64,000 nt of DNA from Microcella alkalica (GTDB lineage Bacteria; Actinomycetota; Actinomycetes; Actinomycetales; Microbacteriaceae): assembly GCF_014137945.1 (NCBI RefSeq), contig NZ_JACGWX010000006.1, positions 124,001 through 188,000 on the forward strand, in the 5' to 3' direction. Positions 35,393 through 45,028 of the stretch are shown here, piece by piece. The position numbers and the translations under genes were made by a program. Numbering within the stretch: position 1 is the stretch's first letter; each line of letters opens with the position of its first letter. The notes under the pieces were generated by a model that did not search any database, was not told where the DNA came from, and saw only the letters and a list, made by a program, of their open reading frames with translations.

Positions 35393-37051
35393 GTGACGGA
35401 CATCGTAAGGGTCGGGCCCGCCCCGGTCAGCGAGCTCGCCCGCGAGCGCCGCGTTCGGATGCGTGACGGCGTGCAACTCGCTACTGACGTCTACCTGCCA
35501 GACGGCGACGAAAGCCCCGGCGACACGATCCTGATTCGGCTGCCTTATGACAAATGCGGCCCGTACACATTCATCCCGCTTGTGGCGGAGTACTTCATGG
35601 AGCACGGTTACCGGGTCGTCGCGCAGGACGTTCGGGGAAAGTTCCGCTCCGACGGAGAGGCGCTGCTCTTCGTCAACGAGGCGCGTGACGGGTACGACAC
35701 GATCGATTGGATTGTCCAGCAGGGTTGGTCCAACGGCAGTGTGGCGATGTGGGGCGACAGTTACTACGGATACACGCAGTGGGCGGCAGTCTCAACGCAG
35801 CACCCTGCTCTGAAGGCGATCGCGCCTCGGGTCACCGGCACTCAGCTCGGCGAGCCCGTGCGCGACCCCGGCGCGATACGACCCGTCGAGTGGGCAGTCA
35901 CCTACCTGTATCCGCTGACGTACTTCCACTCCCAGGATGGGTTTGCGTGGGAACTCGACTCGAGTCGGCGCCCCTACAGTGCGCAAGCGGAGGAGGTGAT
36001 GTCCGCGATCGGAGCCCGCTCGATCTCATATGACCAATGGTTCCCATCGGCCGTGCATCTTCCGCGATTCGTCGATGGAAGTCCTTTCGACGCGCGGCCG
36101 GTTCCTGTGCTGCACACCATTGGACTGTGGGACAACTGTGCGCCACTTTCGTGGGCTGACGTCGCGGAGCTCGAGTCCCGTCCGGCGTGGGCGCTGAATC
36201 ACTACCTCCGGATCGAAGCAATGGACCACGAGTCGTACTACTTCGAGGACGGACCCGAGCGGCGGACTGAGAGTCGCACCGACGATCAGATCCGTAGCGA
36301 GCTTCCTCGAATGCTCGACCCTTCAATCGCCTTTTTCGAAGTGTTCGTGCGTGGGAACGGCCGTCCTGACGACATCCCTCGCGTCGCGTGGTCTCTGGCT
36401 GGAACCCCGGGGATGCGCGTCGCGGAACGGTGGCCCCCGTCGGGCCTTCGCGAGTGGGTGGTGTACGCCGCCGCCGATGGTTCGCTCGGCGTGGCGCAGG
36501 CAGAGGAAAGCGTCGTGGAGTGGGTTCATGATCCAGATGACCTCGTACCGTCGAGCGCAGCGAACGCATTTGGATTCCTCATGGAGCGACCAGACGAAGC
36601 ACCGCTTGGGGAGCGCCATGACGTCGTCGTCTTTACAGCGGGAGCGCAGGCCACGCCTGTCGATCTCGTGGGTCCGGCACGCGCGCGGGTTGAAGTGCAG
36701 TCGGACGGGCCAGTCATGGATGTCTTCGTCCGGCTGCTCGACGTAGCTCCAGACGGCTCCGCGCTTCGGATCGCTCGAGGTCAGGCACAAGTGAACCGGC
36801 CCCCCATCGTCGGTCCCACCGAGGTGACGATCGATCTCGGCCAAGTCAGCTATCGACTCGCGCCCGGCCATCAGCTGCGGGTGCATGTCTCGAGCAGTGA
36901 CCACCCCGAATACCTCGCTCAGCCCGGCACGGGCGAGCACCCCTGGTCGGCCCGTGAAACCCGCGTCAACCGGCAGCGACTCACGGTGGGCGGCCCGCAC
37001 GGCTTGGAGCTGACACTGAGCGTGCTTGACACGAAAGGAACCGCATCATGA
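35393..37051 (+). CDS. CocE/NonD-type hydrolase (X-Pro dipeptidyl-peptidase family)
   Basis: 552 residues from the GTG at 35393, preferred because GAGAGGA stands 5 bases ahead; a GTG at 35354 would add 13 residues. S15-type alpha/beta hydrolase: RVRMRDGVQLATDVYLP, QDVRGKFRSDG, nucleophile GDSYYGYTQ (Ser123), and a C-terminal jelly-roll domain (about 380-545) as in cocaine esterase and acyl-amino-acid hydrolases. The His is likely in MDHESYY. Cytoplasmic. It would cut an ester or amide. Overlaps DUF3237 by 4 bases (ATGA). Confidence 0.9.
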   Translation: MTDIVRVGPAPVSELARERRVRMRDGVQLATDVYLPDGDESPGDTILIRLPYDKCGPYTFIPLVAEYFMEHGYRVVAQDVRGKFRSDGEALLFVNEARDGYDTIDWIVQQGWSNGSVAMWGDSYYGYTQWAAVSTQHPALKAIAPRVTGTQLGEPVRDPGAIRPVEWAVTYLYPLTYFHSQDGFAWELDSSRRPYSAQAEEVMSAIGARSISYDQWFPSAVHLPRFVDGSPFDARPVPVLHTIGLWDNCAPLSWADVAELESRPAWALNHYLRIEAMDHESYYFEDGPERRTESRTDDQIRSELPRMLDPSIAFFEVFVRGNGRPDDIPRVAWSLAGTPGMRVAERWPPSGLREWVVYAAADGSLGVAQAEESVVEWVHDPDDLVPSSAANAFGFLMERPDEAPLGERHDVVVFTAGAQATPVDLVGPARARVEVQSDGPVMDVFVRLLDVAPDGSALRIARGQAQVNRPPIVGPTEVTIDLGQVSYRLAPGHQLRVHVSSSDHPEYLAQPGTGEHPWSARETRVNRQRLTVGGPHGLELTLSVLDTKGTAS

Positions 37052-37503
37052 TGCAACCTCAACTGGAGTTCGCGTTCGAGATTCGTGTCGACATCGCCCC
37101 GCATCTGCCGATCGGTCGCGGCCCGGACGAAAACCTCTCTTTCACACCGGTGACTGGCGGCACCGTTGCAGGTCCCCTTCTTAGCGGGAAGGTGCTTCCG
37201 GGCGGAGGGGATTGGGCGGTCGAGCGCAGCGGTACCGCGCAACTAGAAGCCCGGTATCTACTGGAAGCCCAGGATGGTGTAGTCATCGACATCCTGAACC
37301 GTGGCTACTATCGCGCTACCGCGGATGTCATGGCTCGCGTGGAGAGTGGCGAGAACGTGCCGGAGGAGGAGTACTACTTCCGGACCGCGCCGGTCTTCCA
37401 GACCGATGCGCCCCAGCACCGGTGGCTCGCCGAGCACCAGTTCCTCGGTCTCGCGCGAGACGAGGACGGCCAGGTCTGCGTCCGAGTTTTCGTCGTGCGC
37501 TGA
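37048..37503 (+). CDS. DUF3237 protein, copy 1
   Basis: 151 residues. FEIRVDIAPHLPIGRGPDENLSFTPVTGGTVAGPLLSGKVLPGGGDW, LEARYLLEAQDGVVIDILNRGY and the C-terminal YYFRTAPVFQTDAPQHRWL are family hallmarks; it forms a small beta-barrel with no assigned activity. Start overlaps the hydrolase stop, so equal amounts of both proteins are likely. A second copy is coupled the same way to an amidase at 46434. A helper or ligand-handling role for the hydrolase is inference. Confidence 0.85.
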   Translation: MMQPQLEFAFEIRVDIAPHLPIGRGPDENLSFTPVTGGTVAGPLLSGKVLPGGGDWAVERSGTAQLEARYLLEAQDGVVIDILNRGYYRATADVMARVESGENVPEEEYYFRTAPVFQTDAPQHRWLAEHQFLGLARDEDGQVCVRVFVVR

Positions 37504-39152
37504 TGTACGACTCGATCTTCGTCGGCGGGCTCGCCTTCACGGCAGGCTGGCCGACGTCTCGCGCCGTCGGAGTCGGAGTCCTGAATGGCCGCATCGCCGC
37601 GGTCGAGCCCGACGACGTCCTGCGCAAGGCGGGCGCACGCGATGTCATAGAGCTAGAGGGCGGACTCATCATGCCTGCCTTCCATGACGCGCACGCCCAT
37701 CCGATTCCGGGGGCGATTGAGCTGATGCAGTGCGATCTCTCCCAGGCACTCGACGCCGATGACGCCCTCCGACGGATAGCCGCGTATGCGTCGTCACACC
37801 TTGAGGAGGAATGGATCCTAGGCGGCGGATGGTCAATGCCCCACTTCGCCGGCGGCACGCCAACGCGGAAGGCCCTCGACGAGATCGTTCCCGATCGCCC
37901 GGTCGCCCTACTCAATCGGGACCATCATGGGGTTTGGGTCAACTCCCGTGCGCTCGAACGTGCCGGCATAGATCGCCACACCCTCGACCCAACGGATGGT
38001 CGGATCGAGCGCGAGCCCGACGGGTCTCCCGCCGGAGTTCTCCACGAGGGAGCGATGCACCTTCTCGACACTGTGCGCCCACGCGTGGAGTCGGGGTTCG
38101 CGCTTCGCGCCCTCAGACGCGCACACGAAGAGTTCTTCGCGCTCGGCGTCGTCGGGTGGCAAGACGCTTACGTGGGAGCGACAGCCGGCCTGGATGATCT
38201 GCTCGATACCTACCAGAGTGCGCTGTCCGAAGGACAGCTGAGTGCTCGTGTGACGGCGGCACTCTGGTGGCAGCGGGGCGTCGGGATCGGCCAACTGGAA
38301 GACCTGCTTGATCGGCGGGCGCGGGTCGAATCGCTCGGTCGACCCGACGTGCTCCTCGCTGACACGGTCAAGATCATGGTGGACGGGGTGGCCGAGAACT
38401 TCAGCGCGGCGATGTCGCAGCCTTACACCGACCCGCATGGGCATGGCTCCCATGGCTGCGGCACGACATTCCTCGACGCTGCCGAGCTCACCGAGGCTGT
38501 GATCGCCTTAGACGCTGCGGACTTCTCGGTGCACATGCATGCGCTTGGCGACAGGGCGGTGACGATTGCGCTCGATGCGCTCGAAGCCGCCCGTGCCGCA
38601 AATGGCCCCTCCGCCCGACGCCATCAGCTTGCGCATCTCCAAGTCGTCCAGGGCTCGGATGTTGATCGATTCGCCCAGGTCGGCGCGTTCGCGAACCTCC
38701 AGCTTCTCTGGGGCGCTGTCGACGATCAGCTGGAGGAGCTCACATTCCCCTTCCTGTCTCCTTCCCTTATCGATCGCCACTACCCGTTCCGCGAGCTTCG
38801 CGACGCCGGAGCGTCCCTTGCAGCAGGATCTGACTGGCCAGTGTCTAGTGCGAATCCGTGGGAAGCGATCCACGTGGCCGTAAACCGTGCCCTGCCCGGT
38901 CGGCGTGCGGACTCCCGGATCAATCCGTCTCAAGCGATCGATCTGGCGACTGCGCTCAGTGCGTACACGGCTGGGTCAGCCGCAGCGGGCGGGCGGGCGG
39001 GCTTTAGCGGAGCTCTTCGTCGAGGACTAGCGGCCGATCTGGTGGTGCTCTCGACCGACCCGTTCGCCGCGCCTCCCGAGTTGCTCCACAAGGTGCAGGC
39101 TCGACGCACCTACCTCGAGGGCCGGTGCGTTTTCGGAGACGGGCCATCGTGA
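37503..39152 (+). CDS. YtcJ-like metal-dependent amidohydrolase
   Basis: 549 residues; ATG directly at the DUF3237 stop (overlap of one base). Amidohydrolase superfamily: N-terminal beta-sandwich, PAFHDAHAHP (HxH), HEGAMHLLDTV, HMHALGDRAV, HLQVVQ and AGSDWPVSSANPWEAI. YtcJ relatives deacylate N-substituted formamides or aryl amides and enamides. Third gene of the TetR-controlled operon, so it probably acts on a product or sibling of the CocE substrate. 3' end overlaps the convergent TetR gene by 43 bases. Confidence 0.87.
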   Translation: MYDSIFVGGLAFTAGWPTSRAVGVGVLNGRIAAVEPDDVLRKAGARDVIELEGGLIMPAFHDAHAHPIPGAIELMQCDLSQALDADDALRRIAAYASSHLEEEWILGGGWSMPHFAGGTPTRKALDEIVPDRPVALLNRDHHGVWVNSRALERAGIDRHTLDPTDGRIEREPDGSPAGVLHEGAMHLLDTVRPRVESGFALRALRRAHEEFFALGVVGWQDAYVGATAGLDDLLDTYQSALSEGQLSARVTAALWWQRGVGIGQLEDLLDRRARVESLGRPDVLLADTVKIMVDGVAENFSAAMSQPYTDPHGHGSHGCGTTFLDAAELTEAVIALDAADFSVHMHALGDRAVTIALDALEAARAANGPSARRHQLAHLQVVQGSDVDRFAQVGAFANLQLLWGAVDDQLEELTFPFLSPSLIDRHYPFRELRDAGASLAAGSDWPVSSANPWEAIHVAVNRALPGRRADSRINPSQAIDLATALSAYTAGSAAAGGRAGFSGALRRGLAADLVVLSTDPFAAPPELLHKVQARRTYLEGRCVFGDGPS

Positions 39153-39712
39153 GGCAAGGCGTCTACGGCTTCAAGCAGAATGCTTCTCAACCGCGCCTCC
39201 CCCCAGAGCGCTGGGTCCTCAGCGCTCGCGATGATCGAACCGCGGAGCGCGAGATAAAGGATGTCCGCGACCAACTGAGGATTGCGGTGACCGGAGCGCG
39301 TCGCTGCGTCCGCGAGCTCCACCTGGAAATCCTCCGATTCGCGGCGCATCCGGTCCCGGAGCTGAGGATCAAGAGTGGCGTCGGCGACGATCTCGAGGAT
39401 GAGTGTACGGAGGGCCGGGTCGTCCGCGTTGGAGGTGAGGACGGCGTCGAGCATCGCCTCGAGTGGCGTGCTGTCGGCGTTGCGGGCGGCACCCTCACGC
39501 TCGGTCTTCCACCGGTCCCGAGCCCTGTCGAGCGCGTTCATAATCAGCGCCGACCGCGTGGGCAGATAGTTCGTCACGAGTGTGGTGGAACCCCCGAGAG
39601 CTCGAGCGACAGACCGGACCGTTACGGCCTGCGCTCCGTTCTCGCGCGCCACTCGAACCGTCGCGTCCGCGATGTCAGCAAGGCGCTGATCGGAGTCAAC
39701 CGGGCGGGGCAT
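39110..39712 (-). CDS. TetR-family regulator of the ABC-transporter operon
   Basis: 200 residues. HTH: RLADIADATVRVARENGAQAVTVRSVARALGGSTTLVTNYLPTRSALI. C-terminal ligand domain of the BetI-like type (LRTLILEIVADATLDPQLRDRM). Divergent from the transporter operon with a 15-base palindrome between, and its 3' end overlaps the YtcJ gene by 43 bases. Proposed role: repressing uptake when substrate is absent. Confidence 0.87.
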   Translation of the reverse strand: MPRPVDSDQRLADIADATVRVARENGAQAVTVRSVARALGGSTTLVTNYLPTRSALIMNALDRARDRWKTEREGAARNADSTPLEAMLDAVLTSNADDPALRTLILEIVADATLDPQLRDRMRRESEDFQVELADAATRSGHRNPQLVADILYLALRGSIIASAEDPALWGEARLRSILLEAVDALPHDGPSPKTHRPSR

Positions 39713-39756
39713 GTCGCGAGCTTATCTGCGACCGTAACGCAAATGCAACATTGATG

Positions 39757-39771
39757 TACAACGCTGTTGTA
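39757..39771. promoter_or_regulatory. TetR operator TACAAC-GCT-GTTGTA
   Basis: Perfect six-base arms around three bases, 44 bases upstream of the tetR start and 62 bases before the binding-protein start. It lies in an AT-richer island (AACATTGATG...GTAGTACAG). Shape and place fit a TetR dimer. Confidence 0.7.
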
Positions 39772-39833
39772 GTACAGTCCTTTTCATCGTCACCGGTGAC
39801 GTGCCGGGACACCCGTACCCCTGGAGGAAACGC

Positions 39834-41492
39834 ATGAGAATCTCCGACGGCGACGTCGTCGCCCGGCGCTGGCGCAATGGCGCGCTTCTGAGCGCGGTCG
39901 CCGCGCTTCTTCTCACTGGATGCTCGGCTCCTGAAGCAGCTCCTACCGACGAGCCCGCGCCGATCACTGAGTTGACGTCTTCGCTTCCCGCGGCGACCAC
40001 TGCCGTCGACGAGGTCCGCTGGGGCCTCGTCGAGGGGGAGCCCCGCTCACTCGTGCCCGGCGCCGACTACAACTTCGTGTGGCCGAACATCTGCGACAGC
40101 CTGCTGCGCGTCTCGCCGGACTTCGGTATCGAGCCGGGTCTGGCCGAGCGCGCAGAGTTCGTCGACCCGGTCACGTTCGTCATCAATCTCCGACAGGGGG
40201 TGACGTTCTCGGACGGTAGCGCCGTGACCCCCGAGGATGTCGTCTTCAGTCTGGAGCGCAGCCGTCAGGATGTCATGTCGCCGTACTTTGGCGCGTTCGT
40301 CCTCGTCTCGACCATCGAGGTCACCGGCGAAAACCAGGTGACGGTGAACTTCACAGCACCTGACTCGATCTTCCGTGAGGCGATGACGGGCGGTCCTGGC
40401 GCCATCCTCAGCAAGACCTTCAGCGAACAGCAGGGTCCGGCACTCGGCACTTCCGCCGGAGAGATTCTCTGTGCCGGCCCGTACGCCCTGGAAAGTTGGA
40501 CCCCCGGCAGCGACATCACCCTCGTCGCGAATGATGGTTACTGGGACGGTGCCCCGCTGGTCCAGAAGCTGGTGTTCTCTTTCATTCCTGATGGAACGAC
40601 GCTCACGAATGCGCTTCTTGCAGGTGAGATCGACGGCGCCTTCAACGTGCCGCCGGCCAGCCGAGCCGCGTTCGAGGATTCGGATGAAGGCCGACTGATC
40701 GTGGGCCCATCGACCGCATCCTTCTCATTCGGGCCCACGCGGACTGACGGGCCGGGCGCAAACCCGAAGATCCGGCAGGCTCTCAGCATGGCGATCGATC
40801 GGGAGCAGTACATCCAGACCGTCCTCAACGGACTGGGCGAAGCGCAGAGCACCTTCGTCGCCCCCTTCACCTGGGAGGGTTCGGAGGCCGCGAGCGTGTA
40901 TCAGGCGGCATACGACGCGCTGCCGGAGCCTGCTTTCGATCTCGAAGCGGCCCGAGCCCTGGTCGAGGAATCCGGCGAAGATCCCTCCGTACCGATCCGC
41001 ATCGCGATTCCGGCCGGCAGCAAGGAGCTCTCCCAGACCGCGGCTATCGTGCAGGCGGCTGCGCAGCAGATCGGCCTGACCGTGGAGATCGACGAGCGAC
41101 AGGCCGCCGATTTCGCCTCCCTCTTCCTGCCCGATCCCGCCGCCAGAGAGAGCGTGGACTTCCTGGCGACCGCCGGCTACCAGGAGACGCCCGGGGTGCT
41201 GACCTATCCGCAGCTCTTCGTGCTTCCGCCTGAGATCGGCGGCATCTTCAACTGGACTGCGTACGCGGATCCCGAGGTGGTGGGCGCCGTGCAGGCCGCG
41301 CGGACCACTCCAGATCCTGTCGGCGCGGCCGAGGCCTACGTCGCCGCGCAGGAAATCTTCGCTCCCGAGCTCCTCCAGGTGACACTGGCCGGCGCTTACC
41401 ACACCACCTTCTTGAATAACCGTCTCACTGGCGTGGTGACGTCCGTCGCCTCGTACTCGAGCCCCTGGGCGCTGCACCTCGGCGGTCAGTGA
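39834..41492 (+). CDS. ABC transporter substrate-binding lipoprotein (peptide/opine family 5)
   Basis: 552 residues from ATG 39834 with GGAGG ahead. Lipoprotein signal with lipobox LLTGC, lipidated Cys30. SBP family 5 signature: VRWGLVEGEPRSLVPG, FVINLRQGVTFSDGSAVTPEDVVFSLERSR, GPYALESWTPGSDITLVAND, NPKIRQALSMAIDREQYI. Anchored outside, it delivers a peptide-sized or amide solute to the following permeases. An in-frame ATG 33 bases earlier is rejected because it would spoil the signal. Confidence 0.93.
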   Translation: MRISDGDVVARRWRNGALLSAVAALLLTGCSAPEAAPTDEPAPITELTSSLPAATTAVDEVRWGLVEGEPRSLVPGADYNFVWPNICDSLLRVSPDFGIEPGLAERAEFVDPVTFVINLRQGVTFSDGSAVTPEDVVFSLERSRQDVMSPYFGAFVLVSTIEVTGENQVTVNFTAPDSIFREAMTGGPGAILSKTFSEQQGPALGTSAGEILCAGPYALESWTPGSDITLVANDGYWDGAPLVQKLVFSFIPDGTTLTNALLAGEIDGAFNVPPASRAAFEDSDEGRLIVGPSTASFSFGPTRTDGPGANPKIRQALSMAIDREQYIQTVLNGLGEAQSTFVAPFTWEGSEAASVYQAAYDALPEPAFDLEAARALVEESGEDPSVPIRIAIPAGSKELSQTAAIVQAAAQQIGLTVEIDERQAADFASLFLPDPAARESVDFLATAGYQETPGVLTYPQLFVLPPEIGGIFNWTAYADPEVVGAVQAARTTPDPVGAAEAYVAAQEIFAPELLQVTLAGAYHTTFLNNRLTGVVTSVASYSSPWALHLGGQ

Positions 41493-41523
41493 TGCGCACG
41501 ACGCTGGACAGGGGAGAAGAGGG

Positions 41524-42486
41524 ATGATGGGCGCACGAACTGTGAGGCGACTGCTCTCGAAGATCGGCGCGCTACTCCTGACCCTCTTCCTGTCCAGCGT
41601 CGTGATCTTCTCCGCAGTGCTGTTGACCCCCGGGGACCCCGTAGTAGCACTCGCCGGCGGGGTGCGCCCGACTCCAGAAATGATCGACGCGATCCGCGAG
41701 CAGTACCAGCTCGATCAGCCCGTGTGGGTGCAGTACCTCTCGTGGGTCGGGTCGGTATTGACAGGAGACCTCGGCACCTCCTTCGTCTATAAGACCGAAG
41801 TCATTGACCTCATTGCTCCCCGGTTCGGCATCACTTTCCTGCTCGTTATTTACACGCTCGTGCTCATCGTCGTCTTCGGCGTCGGCTCGGGGATTCTGGC
41901 CGCAGTGCGACGTGGCCGGGTTGAGCAGGCTGTGCTCGTCGGGACGTCGCTGGGCGTCGCAATGCCAACATTCGTCGTCGCGATCGTTCTGATTTGGATC
42001 TTCGGGAGGGTGCTCGGTTGGTTCCCTGTCTACGGACCCGGGGAGGGCCTTCTCGACAACCTCTACCACCTGACCCTGCCCGCAGTCTCCCTCGCCGTTC
42101 TCTACATCGCATACATCAGCCGGATCACCCGAGGCGCCGTTGTCGCCCAGCTGAGTTCCGAGCACGTCGAGACTGCGCGCGTGCGGGGAATCCCGCCGAG
42201 CAGGATCTTCCGACGCCATGTTTTTCTCAATGCCTCACCACAGCTGCTCTCCGTCGCGGGCACGACCATCGCGAGCCTCTTCGCGGTCGCCGCTATTGCC
42301 GAGCACGCTTTCGGATTGGGTGGCATCGGTGTCCTCCTCACGGAGGCCGCAGCACGCAAGGACCTCCCTGTCGTGCAGACGCTGTCCCTGATGCTCGTCG
42401 CATTGTTCGTCGTCCTCAACGCAATGGTCGACGTGGTGATCGCCATCATCGATCCCGATTCAGCCCGCCCGAGGAGGGACGCATGA
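41524..42486 (+). CDS. ABC permease, DppB-type
   Basis: 320 residues; a second ATG at 41527 is equally possible. Six membrane helices, with the early LTPGDPVVALAGG segment and QYQLDQPVWVQYLSW characteristic of DppB/OppB, and the EAA loop EHVETARVRGIPPSRIFRRHVFLNA that docks the ATPase. Overlaps the next permease by 4 bases. Confidence 0.93.
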   Translation: MMGARTVRRLLSKIGALLLTLFLSSVVIFSAVLLTPGDPVVALAGGVRPTPEMIDAIREQYQLDQPVWVQYLSWVGSVLTGDLGTSFVYKTEVIDLIAPRFGITFLLVIYTLVLIVVFGVGSGILAAVRRGRVEQAVLVGTSLGVAMPTFVVAIVLIWIFGRVLGWFPVYGPGEGLLDNLYHLTLPAVSLAVLYIAYISRITRGAVVAQLSSEHVETARVRGIPPSRIFRRHVFLNASPQLLSVAGTTIASLFAVAAIAEHAFGLGGIGVLLTEAAARKDLPVVQTLSLMLVALFVVLNAMVDVVIAIIDPDSARPRRDA

Positions 42487-43346
42487 GTGTCGGTCAAATC
42501 GCCGCCGGCCGGGTGCCAGCGATCTCACGTAGGGCTGCCAAGCGCGATCCGCTACTCGTAGCCGCTCTGGTGACGCTCTGCGCCATAGCCCTGGTCGTCA
42601 TCGCAGGCCCATTGATCAGCGCATTTGATCCGAACCAGCTGTACGCGGGTCCTATCTCGGGCGGGCCCTCGCTTACGCACCCCCTGGGCACCGACGACCT
42701 CGGGCGTGACATCCTCGCGCGGGTCATCGCTGGGGGTCCCGCGAGTGTGATCGGCCCACTTGTTGTGGTCGCTCTGTCGACGACCCTCGGGTCGACGGTC
42801 GCTCTTCTCTCAGCGTGGTTCGGCGGTTGGGTCGATGGGATCCTGACCCGCGTCATCGAGGTGATCTTCGCGATCCCCGGCCTGGTACTCGCCGTCCTCG
42901 CAGTGTCGATGTTTGGCAAGGGACTGGTGGCGCCGGTCATCGCATTGTCGATCGCCTACTTGCCGGTCGTCTCGCGACTTGTGCGGGCAGGAGCGCGGGC
43001 CGAGCTCGGCAAGCCCTACATGGCAGCTCTACGCATCCAAGGCGTCAGCTCAACAGCCATACTCTTCCGACACCTCATCCCGGCGCTGCTACCCACGATC
43101 CTCGCGCAGGGAGCGCTGGGGTTCGGCTATGCGATGCTCGACCTTGCGGCCATCTCCTTCCTCGGACTGGGAGCGCCGCCGCCCTCCTCCGACTGGGGCG
43201 TCATGATTGCCTCTGGCCAACCGTCCCTTCTCAACGGTGCTCCCGAGCAGTCCCTGTTCCCGGCACTCCTGGTTGTGCTCACCGTACTGTCCGTAAACAT
43301 TGTCGGCGCCCGCGTCACCGTCTGGGCGGAGGCGAAGAGCTCATGA
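42483..43346 (+). CDS. ABC permease, DppC-type
   Basis: 287 residues from the ATG inside the previous stop. DppC-type: N-terminal soluble stretch, SAFDPNQLYAGP, HPLGTDDLGRDILARVI, six helices and the EAA loop YMAALRIQGVSSTAILFRHLIPA. Forms the channel with the DppB-type subunit. Overlaps the ATPase gene by 4 bases. Confidence 0.93.
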   Translation: MSVGQIAAGRVPAISRRAAKRDPLLVAALVTLCAIALVVIAGPLISAFDPNQLYAGPISGGPSLTHPLGTDDLGRDILARVIAGGPASVIGPLVVVALSTTLGSTVALLSAWFGGWVDGILTRVIEVIFAIPGLVLAVLAVSMFGKGLVAPVIALSIAYLPVVSRLVRAGARAELGKPYMAALRIQGVSSTAILFRHLIPALLPTILAQGALGFGYAMLDLAAISFLGLGAPPPSSDWGVMIASGQPSLLNGAPEQSLFPALLVVLTVLSVNIVGARVTVWAEAKSS

Positions 43347-45028
43347 CACGCACTGTTCTAGACATCGACAAGCTCGCCGTGACCGGGCCAGATGGCCAGG
43401 CGCTTGTCGCCGATCTCTCGCTGACAGTGTCGGCGGGCGAGGTCGTCGGGCTTGTCGGCGAGTCGGGCTCAGGCAAGACGCTCACCGTGCGGGCAGTCGC
43501 CGGGTTACTTTCCGACGGCCTCGTTGCCAGCGGCACGATCCGAGTCGACGGCGAGAACCTCGCCGAGCTCCCCGAGCAACACGCGCGCGCAGTGCGTGCT
43601 CGCCGTCTCGGCATGGTCTTCCAGACTCCGCGAGCTCACCTGAACCCGCTGCGCACGATCGGCGACTTCATGATCGAGGCACTCGTCGCGGTGGGCGGGG
43701 AGAAACCAGCGGCTGCGGAGAGTCGCGCGGCCGAGCTTCTCGCGGAGGTTGGTATCGCGGATCCGGAGCGTCGGCTTCGGCAACGGCCCAGCGAACTGTC
43801 TGGCGGGCTCCTCCAGCGCGTCATGATCGCGGCGACACTCGCTATGGACCCGCCGCTACTTCTCGCCGACGAGATCACCACGGCCCTCGACGTGACGACA
43901 CAGGAGGAGGTCATGGCCGTACTCGCCGACCTCAGGCGCAGTAGGGGCCTCGCGATGCTCTTCATCACGCACGATCTCGCGCTCGCGGGCGCAGTGTGCG
44001 ACCGGATTGCAGTCATGCAAGGCGGCCGCATCGTCGAGACGCTGCAGGCGGAGACAATGCGTGCTGACGCGCAGCACCCGTACACGCAGCGCCTCCTTTC
44101 CGCGACCCTGCCTCCGGATCTTATGCAGGGGGAGCCTGCGACCGAGCCGGTACTGGTTGTCGACGGGTTGCGCAAGACGTACTCCGTGAGATCGGCAAGC
44201 GGCGGACATCGCGAGGAGTTCGTCGCCGTTGACGAGGTTGGCTTCACGCTCGCACCTGGGGGGTCACTCGGCATCGTCGGCGAGTCCGGCTCTGGCAAGT
44301 CGACCACAGCCCGAATCATTTGCGGCCTCGAGCGCGCCGACTCCGGCATCATCCTGGTGAAGGGTGAGGACTGGACCCGCGTGCCACGCTCGACAACCGG
44401 GTGGCGCCGACGAGCTCGGATCGCGCAGATGGTCTTCCAGGATCCGTACCAGTCCCTCGACCGCAGACAGACAGCTCGGCAGTGCCTGCGCGAAGCGATT
44501 TCCGTCCACCGCCCACGCGAGTCGAGGCCTGCGCTCGATGCGCGCGTTGATGAGCTGTTGGAAGCTGTCCTACTCACTCCGGACCTCGCCGACCGGCGGC
44601 CCCGCTCGCTTTCGGGGGGTCAGCGTCAGCGTGTCGCAATAGCACGGGCGCTCGCGGCCGAGCCCGAGATTCTGGTGCTGGACGAAGCCGTCTCGGCCCT
44701 CGACGTCACCACCCAGGTCGAGATCCTCACGCTTCTCGACCGAATCCGACGGGAAACGGGGGTCGCGCTCCTCATGATCTCGCACGACCTCTCCGCTGTG
44801 CGTCGCGTCTGCGACCACGTCGTGGTGATGCGCGGTGGCCGGATCGAAGAATCGGGCCCTATTGCTGAGGTGCTCGATCGTCCGCGAGCCGATTACACCC
44901 GTTTGCTTCTTGCTTCCGTCCCACACGAAGGCTGGGTCCCGCAACGCCGGATTCCGACCAGGACCGCAGCGCTGCCGACGATCGCCACCTCGAACCTCCC
45001 CATCCTCGATCCTCAAGGAGAACGATGA
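43343..45028 (+). CDS. Fused two-domain ABC ATPase (DppD-DppF type)
   Basis: 561 residues, two complete nucleotide-binding domains in one chain. Domain 1: Walker A GESGSGKT (39-46), LSGGLLQR (152-159), Walker B LLLADEITTALD. Domain 2: Walker A GESGSGKST (313-321), LSGGQRQR, Walker B ILVLDEAVSALD. The signature of domain 1 (LLQR for the usual QRQR) is degenerate, so domain 1 may have the weaker site. Powers import by the two permeases. Overlaps amidase by 4 bases. Confidence 0.93.
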   Translation: MTRTVLDIDKLAVTGPDGQALVADLSLTVSAGEVVGLVGESGSGKTLTVRAVAGLLSDGLVASGTIRVDGENLAELPEQHARAVRARRLGMVFQTPRAHLNPLRTIGDFMIEALVAVGGEKPAAAESRAAELLAEVGIADPERRLRQRPSELSGGLLQRVMIAATLAMDPPLLLADEITTALDVTTQEEVMAVLADLRRSRGLAMLFITHDLALAGAVCDRIAVMQGGRIVETLQAETMRADAQHPYTQRLLSATLPPDLMQGEPATEPVLVVDGLRKTYSVRSASGGHREEFVAVDEVGFTLAPGGSLGIVGESGSGKSTTARIICGLERADSGIILVKGEDWTRVPRSTTGWRRRARIAQMVFQDPYQSLDRRQTARQCLREAISVHRPRESRPALDARVDELLEAVLLTPDLADRRPRSLSGGQRQRVAIARALAAEPEILVLDEAVSALDVTTQVEILTLLDRIRRETGVALLMISHDLSAVRRVCDHVVVMRGGRIEESGPIAEVLDRPRADYTRLLLASVPHEGWVPQRRIPTRTAALPTIATSNLPILDPQGER

